Assembly: GCA_025738555.1 (NCBI GenBank)
Contig: JAOVFP010000006.1
Coordinates: 3,968,001-4,032,000, forward strand
Reading direction: 5' to 3'
From: Cyathus striatus
Lineage: Eukaryota > Basidiomycota > Agaricomycetes > Agaricales > Nidulariaceae
DNA: 64,000 nucleotides
Shown here: piece after piece, positions 22,760 through 34,600 of the stretch
How positions within the stretch are numbered: position 1 is the first letter of the stretch
How the letters are laid out: each line of letters begins with the position of its first letter
The notes under the pieces: generated by a model
The model's input: the letters and a program-made list of their open reading frames with translations, nothing else
The model's database searches: none
Told to the model about the DNA's origin: nothing
Translations under genes and position numbers: made by a program

Positions 22760-24560
22760 GACTCCTACAGAGAGAGGATGATGTTTGGTGATATTGTGCT
22801 AGGGCTTTGAACATTGTCTGGAGTCTGGCCTCGCCGCTCGACTCCCACGTACAAGCTTCTCTGAGATATCCGACTCTTCGTTTTGAATCACCATCGTACA
22901 AAGCCTCCTGCAACGTCACTTATCTATGGTAGTCTCTCTCTAGTCGGGTTCGAGCCCAGTTCTAACTTTCCACTTGCGACGCGCAACTAGCCTGCAATTT
23001 CTTGCAATGGTGTCATACCTCAATACTTTGTTGCTGCGCCAACACTACTTACATCCAGCAACAGGTACGTTGCCCAGTTTTTCTTGTATTCCCTTACAAA
23101 TATATTTCAACTTGTACTTGCAGAAGATAGCGGATCCCACGCCGCACTGGTCTGGCTCATCTGAGCAGTCCGGCAACACAGGAGCAATTGATACGAGGGT
23201 GGGGATACGTTGGCTAGTGGCTTAGAACAGAATCAGCATATGCATTACTAGACTCATGCGCGGGGTACGTCGTTTCTTTCTCTCTCTCCCTCGTTTTCCT
23301 ACTCCCTTCTCTCTACCTGGTTGTTTGTTCGCGTTCACTGTTCACCTTAGGGTTAGGGTTATCGCTTGCCCTGCTTCCCATTCCCTTCCTTCCCTTCCCT
23401 TCCCTTCCCTTCCCTCTCCACCGTCCCTCATATACTTTCATTTCACTTACTCTTACTTCCCTTCTTCTTTCTTTCGCCGTTCTATTCCACCTTCCTAAGC
23501 TTCAGCTTCACCCATCGCTTACCCCTTCCTAACAGAACGACACTTCTCTTTGCCCTTCGCACGCATACTCCAACATCGAAAGCAAATGGGAGATGTCGAG
23601 AACGGAAGAGCCAACTCTCTAGTACGCGACAGACGTAAGCAGTCAGTCTTCGGAGGAACCATCGTGCGCTTGACTAGCGAATCGGTACGAGTATAACTGA
23701 AAATGCTGGGACGGGTGCTGTTGTTAGGAAGGAAAATGTAGACGAGCGTGATAGGTACAGATGGGTCATGGGCAGAAAGTGTAAGCATACCTAATCTCTT
23801 TACCGTTCTCCACCCTCTTTGCCTCTGTTCTTCTGCAATGCACTGGCCATTATCTCGTCGTTCTTTTCTCCTTCTCCCTTCCCTTTCGTAACAAATTAAT
23901 ACCCTCTTCAGCTCACTCACTACAACCTACCCTTCGGTTTCACGCACGCACGCCGTGTTACGTAGGCGCGTCAACTTCAACATCAGGCACGAGAGCAGCC
24001 GGCAGGACTGTAGGAGTTCCGATGCAAACGTTCGGATTCGTATCGGATGGGGAGGGTGAGTTGTTTTCTACCCTCCTTCATCCACCCCTTCTTTTAACGT
24101 ACTGAATGAAGCCCTCTCCAGCTCACTCACATCAATCTACCCACCAAGTATGCACACTTGTTGTGCAGGGTAGGATTGTCGACTTATACATCCACGAGGC
24201 ACTGTATGCAGCCAGCAGGAGGTTCAAGTCAAATGTAGAATTCCTATCGGATATCCCTTGTACGAGGAGGAGAGGGAAGATGGATATAGTGAGTTCTTAC
24301 TCCGTTCGTGTATGAGTTGGGGTCGTATGCCTTGCACTGGGAATGTGCATGGGAACAGTCTTGGCGCGGGTGGTTGCGGCAATTGAATGGTGTTCGTGCT
24401 CGTGCCGCGCGGAAGGGAGGAGGAGGACCTTTGCTTGTGTGCAGCAGGTTGTGTGCCTTGCGCCTGTACTGGGGGCGAATGGGGATGGAGACGGGTGACA
24501 GATTGACACCGACGCAGAGCGTGTGGACGACTATGGAGTGCACGTCTTGCGTATTCTATC
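22760..24560. repeat. Segmental duplication copy 2 (empty site for the hAT element)
   Basis: Diverged duplicate of 17610-17666 plus 19655-22100 in the same orientation. The junction 'atgatgtttggtgatattgt' (22779-22798) continues without interruption into 'gctagggctttgaacattgtc', whereas copy 1 is split there by the 2 kb element. Contains 'ggattcgtatcggatgggga' at about 24032 and the related 'cctatcggatatcccttg' at 24242, the same units as copy 1. Confidence 0.55.
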
Positions 24561-25770
24561 TCGTCGACGGGAAGCTGTCACTGGCACTGTCGGTGCAGCG
24601 TTTGAGCGGTGCTCGTGCTCGTGTAGGTGGCTATGCACGCTTTCGCTGTATCGCACACCTCCCTTCCTCCTCAACCCCCCTCGCCGTTCCCTACTTCGCT
24701 ATCTTCCCTTCGGTCGGTTGCCCTCTCCCTCTCCTGGCCCTTCGTGTCCTTCTCCTTTATTCACGAAGCTAACAAACTATTGGCAGTTCAACCACGCCAA
24801 CCTTCTATCGTTTGTACGACCTTGGCGACTATGGTACTCCCCATGTAGACTGCGCGCATGGACGTGGTGGGAGAACGAGATGAGAGAATTGGATTGTTGA
24901 TCTGGGGAGACTGGAAAACGTGAAGCGTGAAGGTGTGTTTCGTCAATTGTATTCTTTAGTTCGTATGGTCGTGGTCTCGTTCTACTCGAGTAGCCCATTC
25001 CCTCTTAGGGTATACTTCGTTTATTATGTTTCATTCATCCTACCTCTCCTACATACTTTCTTCCTCCCCTAGTCGTTCCCCCTTCTCTTCGTTCTTTTAT
25101 TTTGTCGTTCCTCCCTTTCCCTTTCGTTCGTATGGGTCCTCCAAGTCTGTTCATAAACCATACATTCTTCCTTCCTCGCTTTCTTACTTGCTTATCTTCG
25201 TAACGCTGAAGCTCACGACCCGATGTGAGTTGTTAAAGACATGTAGCGTCGTTATCAATGCATTCACTGTTGTCGGTTACCCACTAATGTGTCGTTGGAA
25301 GACAGTAACGACTGCACTGAGAGATTTGATTTGACCATCATAATGTAAACAGTAAATTCATTCAGTCTTGAGGTATCTTCATTTTTAGCAACCTAGTGGA
25401 GTGTTTCAAGCGTTTTACTATTAAGTACATGTGTAATCCACGCTTCTCGTCCGACCACATGGAATATCTCACAATCGACATCTTCTATGTGACTCCTTTC
25501 TGTCTGATCATCTGATTTGACTCCTGAGCTTTCTTACAACGTGGATAGACCGATCCATCTTGTAATTTTCATCCTAGACATCACCGTATTGGTCTAGCTG
25601 CATGTATACGATGTGTTCTTTGCCGGTCCCACGACCCATCTGATTCTGCTACGCATACATTTACATATTTTTAGCACAAATGCGAGGCCGTCTCCTGATT
25701 ACCACGTATGTGACACTTCTGCGTGCTATTAATGTTATCTATCAGCGCGTGATGCAGATCTATGTAACAA
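24561..25770. other. Pyrimidine-rich spacer upstream of the NACHT gene
   Basis: C/T-rich stretches (24650-24770, 25020-25140) resemble those inside the segmental duplication and may be a third partial copy. No gene recognised. Confidence 0.4.
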
Positions 25771-25774
25771 TTAT

Positions 25775-25781
25775 AAAGGAC
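25775..25781 (+). promoter_or_regulatory. TATA-like element of the NACHT-WD40 gene
   Basis: ttataaagga at about 25775, roughly 110 bp before the ATG at 25884, followed by a C-rich then CAA-rich leader typical of fungal 5' UTRs. Confidence 0.45.
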
Positions 25782-25883
25782 AGCCTAATGAAATTGAATC
25801 GTTCCTTCCCCCCATCACAGCGAACCTCAGCGATCAAAACTTAAACCTACAAACTCAACTACAGCTACAAGCAAATTTCAATT

Positions 25884-28800
25884 ATGGCACCAGAACTTGT
25901 GTCTACTAGTGAAATATTCAAAAATGCACAAAATGCAAACATTTGGGATTCAACTTTGAATACTGCTGGCCGAGATTTAATTATAAATAACGAAGTATCT
26001 AAAAATGACATTCAAGAAAAACTTAGTCTGCTAAAGGCAGTATCATATGAAAAGCATTATGTTCCATATTGCATGGAAGGAACAAGAAAGGGATTGTTCA
26101 AAAACATAAATAACTGGCTCAATGATTTTGGTATGTGTAAATTAAATGACTTGTATATTTATGTATATACTCAACTGTCTTGGTATTAGATGAGTCCATA
26201 CCAAACATAATGTGGATTACTGGATATCCAGGTGCTGGAAAGTCAGCAATTGCTTCCACTATGGTTTCCAAGCTTTCCCAGTCTCAAAGACTCATGGGCT
26301 ATCACTTCTTCAAAAGAGATGATGCATTTCTAAGTGATCCCTGCACTGTGTGGCGCACTACAGCTGCTACTATGGCTTCTAAACATATCACTATTGCCGA
26401 AGTTCTGGCAAAGAAGCTTGATAACACCTTCAGAATTCAAGATATTAAATGGCACTTTGAAAACCTTATTCAGATGAGCTTAAGAAACCATTTGGAGAAG
26501 TTAAATAATCCAGTTATGGTTATTGATGCATTAGATGAATGTAAAAGATCAGCAAATATGCATATTTTTATCAACACTTTGGTTTCTTGGTCTAAACTTT
26601 CAAAAAATTGTAAACTCATAATTACAAGCAGACCTGGTTACAAGCCAGAAAAGCTAAATAATGCTAAACTGTGCATTGACAATGAATTGGAAATTGGTTT
26701 TAATGCTGGATCAGAAACTAATGATGATATAATGTATTATCTTAATGAGAAATTTAAAGAAACTTATGATGGAATGAAATGGAAGCCAAGTGAACAAGAC
26801 TTAAATGCAATAACAAAAAAAGCAGCTGGATTGTTCATTTATGCCTATACTATAGTGGAGTTCATTACTTCAGAGCAAGAGGGTGAGATACTTCCCAATA
26901 AAAAGATGAAAAATATACTGGAAAATCAGGAAGAGAGCACAGTTTCAAGTATTGACAACTTATATATACAAATTTTAAGCACATCTTTTACAGGATGGAA
27001 CAATGAGAATGAAGTTATAGTTCAGAATGTTCTTGCTCTCATAATAATTGCAAAAGTTCCATTAGATCAACATGACATACAGCATTTCATTGGTGACACA
27101 AATAATGATGATCTGAAGACTACCATTGAATTAATTTTGAGACGTTTACAACCAGTAGTGTCAACTAATACAGGAAAAGTGTCTGCCAGACACTTATCAT
27201 TTTTAGAGTTTTTAACAGAAAGATGTCAATTGATACAGTTTAAGATTGACAAAACCACATTTTCCGTGAAAATAGCAACAACAATATATAACATTCTAAA
27301 CCATGATTTGAAGTTCAACATATGCAGTCTAGAATCATCATACAACAAAAATGATGATGTGGATAACTTGAATGAAAGAATTCAGGAATGTATACCAGAT
27401 TATTTACAATACTGTTGCATGTACTGGCCTCTGCATGAAATTGACATTTCAAAAAATGATAACAGAAGTGAAGATGAACAAGAGTTTATTATTTTTCTTC
27501 ATCATAAATTTTTATACTGGCTGGAAGTCATGAGTCTACTGAAAGAAATACCTAAAGCTTTAGGACATCTAAATGAATTATCCAAGAATTGTCAAAATGT
27601 AAGTCAACTCTAAGTCATATAACAAATAAGACTAATGACAAGATATAGAATGAAATAAATGAGTTTGTTACAGATGCTGTTGAGTTCATTATGCATTTCT
27701 ACATTCCAATCACAACAAGTGCACCACACATATATCTGTCTGCACTACCATTTGCACCAGAAAGATCAGTAATTCTTAGACAATATAAAAATAAATTTGG
27801 AAACACTGTTTTAAGATTGGGAAACATAGAGCAGGACTGGACTTATAAAGGAAAAAAAGTTTACCACCATGAATTTGCAATTACATGTGTTGCATTCTCC
27901 AAAGGTGGAAATGAGATTCTTATTGGTTTAGGAAAAAATACAATTGGTATATGGGATATCACAACTGGGAAAATTATTGCAGGCCCATTTGAAGGTCACA
28001 CAGAATATGTTACATCTGTGGCATTTTCTCCAGATGGAAAGCAAGTGGTATCTGGATCACATGACAAAACTGTGAGAATATGGGGTGTGAGTAGTGGCAC
28101 AATTGCTGCTGGCCCATTTGAAGGTCACACAGATTGGGTCACATCTGTAGCATTTTCACCAGATGGAAAGCAAGTGGTATCTGGATCAGATGACAAAACT
28201 GTGAGAATATGGGATGTGAATAGTGGCACAATTGCTGCTGGTCCATTTAAAGGTCACACAGATTGGGTCACATCTGTAGCATTTTCTCCAGATGGGAAGC
28301 AAGTGGTGTCTGGATCATGTGACAAAACCATGAGAATATGGGATGTGAGTAGTGGCACAATTGCTGCTGGCCCATTTAAAGGTCACACAAGTTGGGTCAT
28401 ATCTGTAGCATTTTCTCCAGATGGAAAGCAATTGGTATCTGGCTCATATGACAAAACTGTGAGAATATGGGATGTGAGTAGTGGCACAATTGCTGCTGGC
28501 CCATTTCAAGGTCACACACATTATGTCACATCTGTAGCATTTTCTCCTGATGGAAAGCAAGTGGTATCTGGATCAAATGACAATATGGTGAGAATATGGG
28601 ATGTGAGTAGTGGCACAATTGCTGCTGGTCCACTTGAAGGTCACACAGATTATGTCACATCTGTAGCATTTTCTCCAGATGGAAAGCAAGTGGTATCTGG
28701 CTCACATGACAAAACTGTAAGAATATGGGATGTGAGTAGTGGCACAATTACTGCTCATTCATTTGATGGTCACACAGGTTGTGTCACATCTGTAGCATTT

Positions 28801-30465
28801 TCTCCAGATGGAAAGCAAGTGGTATCTGGCTCAGGTAACAAAAATGTGAGAATATGGGATGTGAGTAGTAGCACAATTGCTGCTGGTCCATTTGAAGGTC
28901 ACACAGATTATGTCACATCTGTAGCATTTTCTCCTGATGGAAAGCAAGTGGTATCTGGCTCACGTGACAGAACTGTAAGAATATGGGATGTGAGTAGTGG
29001 CACAATTGCTGCTGGTCCACTTGAAGGTCACACAGATTATGTCACATCTGTAGCATTTTCTCCAGATGGAAAGCAAGTGGTATCTGGGTCATGGGACAAA
29101 AATGTGAGAATATGGAATGTGAGTAGTGGCACAATTGCTGCTGGTCCATTTGAAGATCACACAGATTATGTCACATCTGTAGCATTTTCTCCTGATGGAA
29201 AGCAAGTGGTATCTTGCTCACATGACAGAACTGTAAGAATATGGGATGTGAGTGGTGGCACAATTGCTGCTGGTCCATTTCAAGGTCACACACATTATGT
29301 TACATCTGTAGCACTTTCTCCTGATGGAAAGCAAGTGGTATCTGGATCAAATGACAAAAATGTGAGAATATGGGATGTGAGTAGTGGCACAATTGCTGCT
29401 GGTCCATTTGAAGGTCACACAGATTGGGTCACATCTGTAGCATTTTCTCCAGATGGAAAGCAAGTGGTATCTGGCTCACATGACAGAACTGTAAGAATAT
29501 GGGATGTGAGTAGTGGCACAATTGCTGCTGGCCCATTTCAAGGTCACACACATTATGTTACATCTGTAGCACTTTCTCCTGATGGAAAGCAAGTGGTATC
29601 TTGCTCATATGACAAAACTGTGAGAATATGGGATGTGAATAGTGGCACAATTGCTACTGGTCCATTTGAAGGTCACACAAATTGGGTTACATCTGTGGCA
29701 TTTTCTCCAGATGGAAAGCAAGTGGTATCTGGCTCATATGACAAAACTGTGAGAATATGGGATGTGAATAGTGACACAATTACTGCTCATTCATTTGATG
29801 GTCACACAGGTTGTGTCACATCTGTAGCATTTTCTCCAGATGGAAAGCAAGTGGTATCTGGCTCAGCTGACAAAAATGTAAAAATATGGAATAAGGAGTG
29901 TGATTCCACTGTAAGGTCTAGATCAACTTCTCTCAATGGAATGTCAATTGTATTCAACTTGACTAACCACAATATCAGGTGAGTAGTATTTGTTATATGT
30001 CAACATTTCGCCATGCTCAACTATTTTAGAAACATGCAATTGATACCTGGTATATTATTTCTTCTGTAAATTAATTGAAATGAAATTTACTAACTGTATG
30101 TATAAATAGCTCATTTAAATAAATTGCTATCACTGGGTGGATCATCCATTTATATGACCAGTCATTATGATGGCTGGGTTAGAGATAAGAATGGAAAGTT
30201 ACTATTCTGGGTTCCTGACTACCTAAGATCAATACTATGTGATTTTGACACAATTATTATCATGGGTAAAACTACTGTATGCAGGTTAAGCTTTTCACAG
30301 TTCTGCCATGGATCTGGCTGGATAAATTGTGTTACCACTGATACAATAACTGATGTTTTAGTAGAAACCACCATGAAGGAATTCAACATGTACACCATTA
30401 AAGTTATGTCAATAATCATTTGTAGTTTTTTCATCTGGCTTATTTCATACTCATTCATTATATAA
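25884..30465 (+). CDS. NACHT-WD40 STAND protein (fungal NLR-like receptor)
   Basis: Exons 25884-26130, 26190-27598, 27674-29978, 30030-30049 and 30110-30465, about 1445 aa. Residues 1-82 are an N-terminal helical part without a recognised effector domain. NACHT NTPase follows: Walker A GYPGAGKSAIAS (about residue 92), Walker B VMVIDALDECK (about 196), and sensor motif LIITSRPG (about 233). Then come a helical winged-helix-like region, the conserved SAPHIYLSALPFAPE linker, and 16 WD40 repeats (27870-29890). The C-terminal motif DGWVRDKNGKLLFWVPDY is conserved in agaricomycete relatives. STAND proteins oligomerise on ligand binding; fungal ones act in allorecognition and probably antimicrobial sensing. 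The donor at 27599 is phase 0 but exon 3 needs phase 1, so either a one-base loss or an alternative splice site. The tail ends in a hydrophobic run (IIICSFFIWLISYSFII) that may be a membrane anchor or unspliced sequence. Confidence 0.85.
28000..29885 (+). repeat. 15 near-identical 129-bp WD40 units inside the NACHT gene
   Basis: Fifteen consecutive 43-residue units of form GHTxxVTSVAFSPDGKQVVS. Differences concentrate at the two residues after GHT (EY, DW, SW, HY, DY, GC, NW), the residue after SGS (H, D, C, Y, N, G, R, W, A) and the last residue before the next GHT (E, K, Q, D). The first repeat (27870-27990) is diverged, as is normal for the fixed edge of the array. The pair 'TITAHSFD + GHTGCV' occurs twice (repeats 7-8 and 15-16), showing block duplication. 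Confidence 0.95.
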
Positions 30466-30722
30466 TTCAGTGAAAAAAAATATCTTATATATGTAGTAAG
30501 CAAATAGTAATCTCAGTGTTATATAATGACTCTACCTGTACACACTTCTCAAGTGTATTTCTGCATTGAAGCTATAACCCCCTGAATTTAAATAGGAAAT
30601 CCCACATAATTGATGAGGTGATATTTGTCTAGCATGGGTTGAAAGTAGCAGGGGTATGCTTGGTGGAAGGCACTGCAGCAGACTTGGGGACATCAGTAGC
30701 TGGCTCATTGTCTGCCTGTGCA

Positions 30723-31650
30723 TGTGTCACGAAAACTTAGTTTTCCACACAAGAGATTACAATGGATTGGAATGTCTTAAGGCATCAGCTGTATTAAATT
30801 GCATTAAATCGAACATGAAACCTTAAGGCTCTTACAAGACCAGACTGCATGCCTTACAACTCCTTAAAGCCAGCTCAGTTCCTATAAACATTTTAAAGAC
30901 AAACTATGAAGTATTACAATATGTTCATGCAATTTAATTACTTATAACTTAAGACTTTTAAAAACCTACTAATTACACCAGTATACTTATATCATGCAAC
31001 TTGAAGAAATTTGTGACCAGTACTTATGGTTACCTTCCGGTAACTTACCTTACCTTTTCTAGTACTTACCTTTACCAAGTCAAATCTCGCTGGAATAATA
31101 GCATGAAAGTAACTGGCCTTTTATACACTCACTGTGATTGCGTTAGTCAGCCCGCTTCAGATCTTGCGCAGTTTTGACACATGTTCCTGAGCTAGCATTA
31201 TATTTAACTTCTAACCTGGACAAAACTCGAATTTGTCTAGGGTTGGGTAGTAGGCTGCCCCGGCTCTTGTGTAGCTCTTTGTCTTGTCACGGGCCTTGGT
31301 GCATTCACCATTCAAAAAATCATGTAGTACTTCTATATTTTCCACTTCCATCCAATACATTTGTGTTCTTTCAGTGGAGAAGTAATCCAATCATATCTAC
31401 AGATGAATAGTACACTTTTTTTCAAATATTTTATATGATTAGGCTATAAGGTATTATATGGGTCTAGTAATATTATGTACACCTTCAAATATAAGGTTAA
31501 TCTTAGTGGTATCTTATGATTCATTGTGTAGAGCCCCACTGTCCCAAGAGCCCTTACATCACAGCCAATACCTTACAATGATATGACAAGCCATTAAGAT
31601 GAAAGTAAAGGCTTAAGGTCTTACAATACATTTTTGATTTTCATGACACA
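30723..31650. mobile_element. TIR-type element, TGTGTCAYGAAAA ends, ~928 bp
   Basis: TGTGTCACGAAAA at 30723 faces TTTTCATGACACA ending at 31650. Subterminal 'cttaagg' and 'cttacaa' motifs recur several times on both flanks (30773-30860, 31545-31630). No transposase frame, and no clear target duplication, so it is a candidate MITE only. Confidence 0.45.
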
Positions 31651-34600
31651 GATAGCGGCAGTGGCCAGTTGGGCAGGAGAAGGGGTGTGCTTGTGGCTGT
31701 TCGACGGGTGCAACAAGCTCATGGGTAGGTTTATCCTGAGCCAGGGGCTGTTGCCGCCATTCTGCTGGCTAGCTGACATCATCATTGGCACCCTCGACAG
31801 TCTCCTACTTCAAGAAGCTCCAAGACCCTTCACGTCAGTGCGAGGTAGCGTTAACCACCCCACTCCATCAGGCAATCCTGATATAATCCACGGGCCATGG
31901 TGTTGCATCCCCTAAAGGCTAGCCTATGTGTCGATACAACCTTCGGTCACCTATTCATCTAGTCCTAGTCAACTACCAGCCTCATTAATAGATAACTAAG
32001 TGGCACATACGCCAGTTCTACCACAACTTAATCCCCTCCTTACGCATGCTCCAATTCCCAAGTACTCCAAAATGCTCTCAGCTAAGTAGAACACCGATGG
32101 AACACGAAGCATGTTCACCTCAATATTAGTGACCATACTTCACGCTGCTTTTTGGTAATTGGATGAAAGTTATGCTTGAGTTGAGGAGAGAAGTTGACGT
32201 GGGACTGAAAGCAAGACTAGCTTGGTTGAAAGTGACGCATGCTTCTTTGGGTGGATGGATTGCAAGGACACTTAGAAGCCTGAGGACAAATGACAGTCTG
32301 TTACCACATACAAATACCATATTCGGCCGGTACCCTTTCGCACTATGACTTCGTCTTGCGGGCTACTTCAATACTTGACAGGCTATTATGACACCATTAA
32401 TCCCGATGTCATCCTTGTTAGTATTACAGTGCATTGTGCTAGGGGTCTAAGTGATGATGTGGGATATCGCGGAGTAGACTACGATGGGCTTTGTTGTTTA
32501 ATTGCTTCAAGGAGTTCCGAATACGATTTCACCTCCACACTGGAGTTTCATGCCATTCAGCCTCCACTTCATACATGAAATGCTTCAGGGCAAGAAGTGA
32601 GTAAGTATACAACAACATTTGAATATCATACTGTTTACTGAGGGAACACATGTACCCTCCATTTTGGAAATGCAAATCCGTACATGGTCATAGTCGATAG
32701 AACCCATACCAATGAGGTAGTGATCGTACATACCGTTAAGAGGGTGAATATGGATATGATAATACGAAGTAGGATGTATGACCATGATGGCGCATTACAT
32801 GAAGTTGGAGGGAGAGTGTGCAAAGTCACACATGGCCTAAGAGGGGTGGGGGAATGTACATCTGTGGGATATGATGTGGAGTTACCAACTCTCATCCTGC
32901 CCAGGTACGTCACGATGGCCATTGGAGTGAAGCCCCAAATATCGCACAGGTGCACCAAGATTCAACACCTCCCTCAACATCCTCGTAATCGCCTTTGCGA
33001 TCTTTGCCATCACCAACATGTCAATACTTGAATGTACCAGTAAGTATCCCCCACACCTAGTTGCACCCCACAGTACACATTCACCTAAATCTATACCCCA
33101 TGTCTAAACTCATGCACGCCGCTCTGTGTATCGCGTACGAAGGAAGGACCCATGCTGCCAGCTGAACACTTTGACATTACTCCAAACAGCAACAAACACA
33201 TGTCGACCTTAACTTGGCAATTCTGAAGCTCGGTGATGGTGGTGGAAGAGAATGCGCTGCAGAAGTACAGGGTACCATACGAGAGTGATCACGGGATGGT
33301 GGGTGCAGTGATAGTATGAACGAAGTGCGTCCGCGGTGACATGGTGCTTATTCAAGTTCCTCATGGGTTAACGAGGAAGTGGGAGTAGCTGAAGAGATGG
33401 GAAGAGTGATGACATGAATGATCCCAAAATGCCTGGGGGTGCTCCGTATTCGACGCGAACGAATGGGCAAGAGTATGACTATGAGTATGGTAAGAACTTC
33501 CAAATAGTCATCATACGTATAGGTATGAGAGTACGTATCATATTGAGCACCATCACATTTCCCCTGACCAAGCATGATATTCAACGCCGTGAAAACTGTA
33601 GGTGAGAAGTCCAAGGCTATATGTGGTGCATCCGAGATTGACTCCTTCGCGTACAACCAAAACTCTCTCGTTGTCCTCCACATAATCATCTTCGCGATCT
33701 TCGTCGACGCCGTCCACATCGAACTACCCCCAAACGAGCACTCGTACCCATTCTCCTTCCCTACTTTGCATCAACCACACGCCATCCATAATCACACGTA
33801 TCACCCGCTAACTCGAGTTCCCTTACGCAGCCCCCTTAGTCAGGTAAACACTGTCGCACCCCCGCTGAGCAACTATGAAAGCGTTCCGGGCATTCAAGCC
33901 AAAGTAGCTATGGACTCTAGTGGACTCTGAAAAACCTATGATAGTGGAGACGATGACGGGGCGGGGGATGTTGGAGATGTACAGCGTGTCATAGAATGCC
34001 GCTATGTCCCTTAGGTGAATGAATCTGTGTTCGCGTAGGCGGTGGATGGGTGTTGGTCGTGATGTAGCAGTTATTTAGGTAGTGGACTATGGCGAAGTCG
34101 GGGAATATCAAGGAGACGAAAAGAGAGTGTGTAGTACTCGCATTAATGGTATTCATCGACATGTTCCAACATTCTTTGTCTGAGTCCCACCACCCCAGTT
34201 GTCCCCATCTTTATATTAATTCCCCATGTCCTCCCTTACGTCGCAGTACGCAGCCTTCACTATGCCTGCTGAACATCTCTCTTACACCTCATGAACAGTC
34301 GTGGGGACGTGTCGGAGTTGGGGCGTGGTTCGCCTCCGGGATATGGGCTGCGATGTCACGCTAGACGCAATAATGCAAGAGGGATATTGTGGACTTATGA
34401 TGGGAGCACGAGGCTGCGGAGACGTCTTGGTGTATGATTGGGTGGGCACGCATGGCGGTGGGAGGAAGGGGACGTGACGTAGGCTACGTTCGTAATCCTC
34501 AAAGGGTAACGATGGACTCAAACTTGGAGAGAAGAATGGTGGGGAGGGTAGTGGGCGGGATGAAGTTCATGGATGATTATCGCCAGGAGGTTGGATGGAA

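Noticed and set aside
23345..23362. Interstitial telomere repeat (ttagggttagggtta)
   Set aside because: Only two and a half units; chance or a tiny relic. No other telomeric or subtelomeric sign around it.
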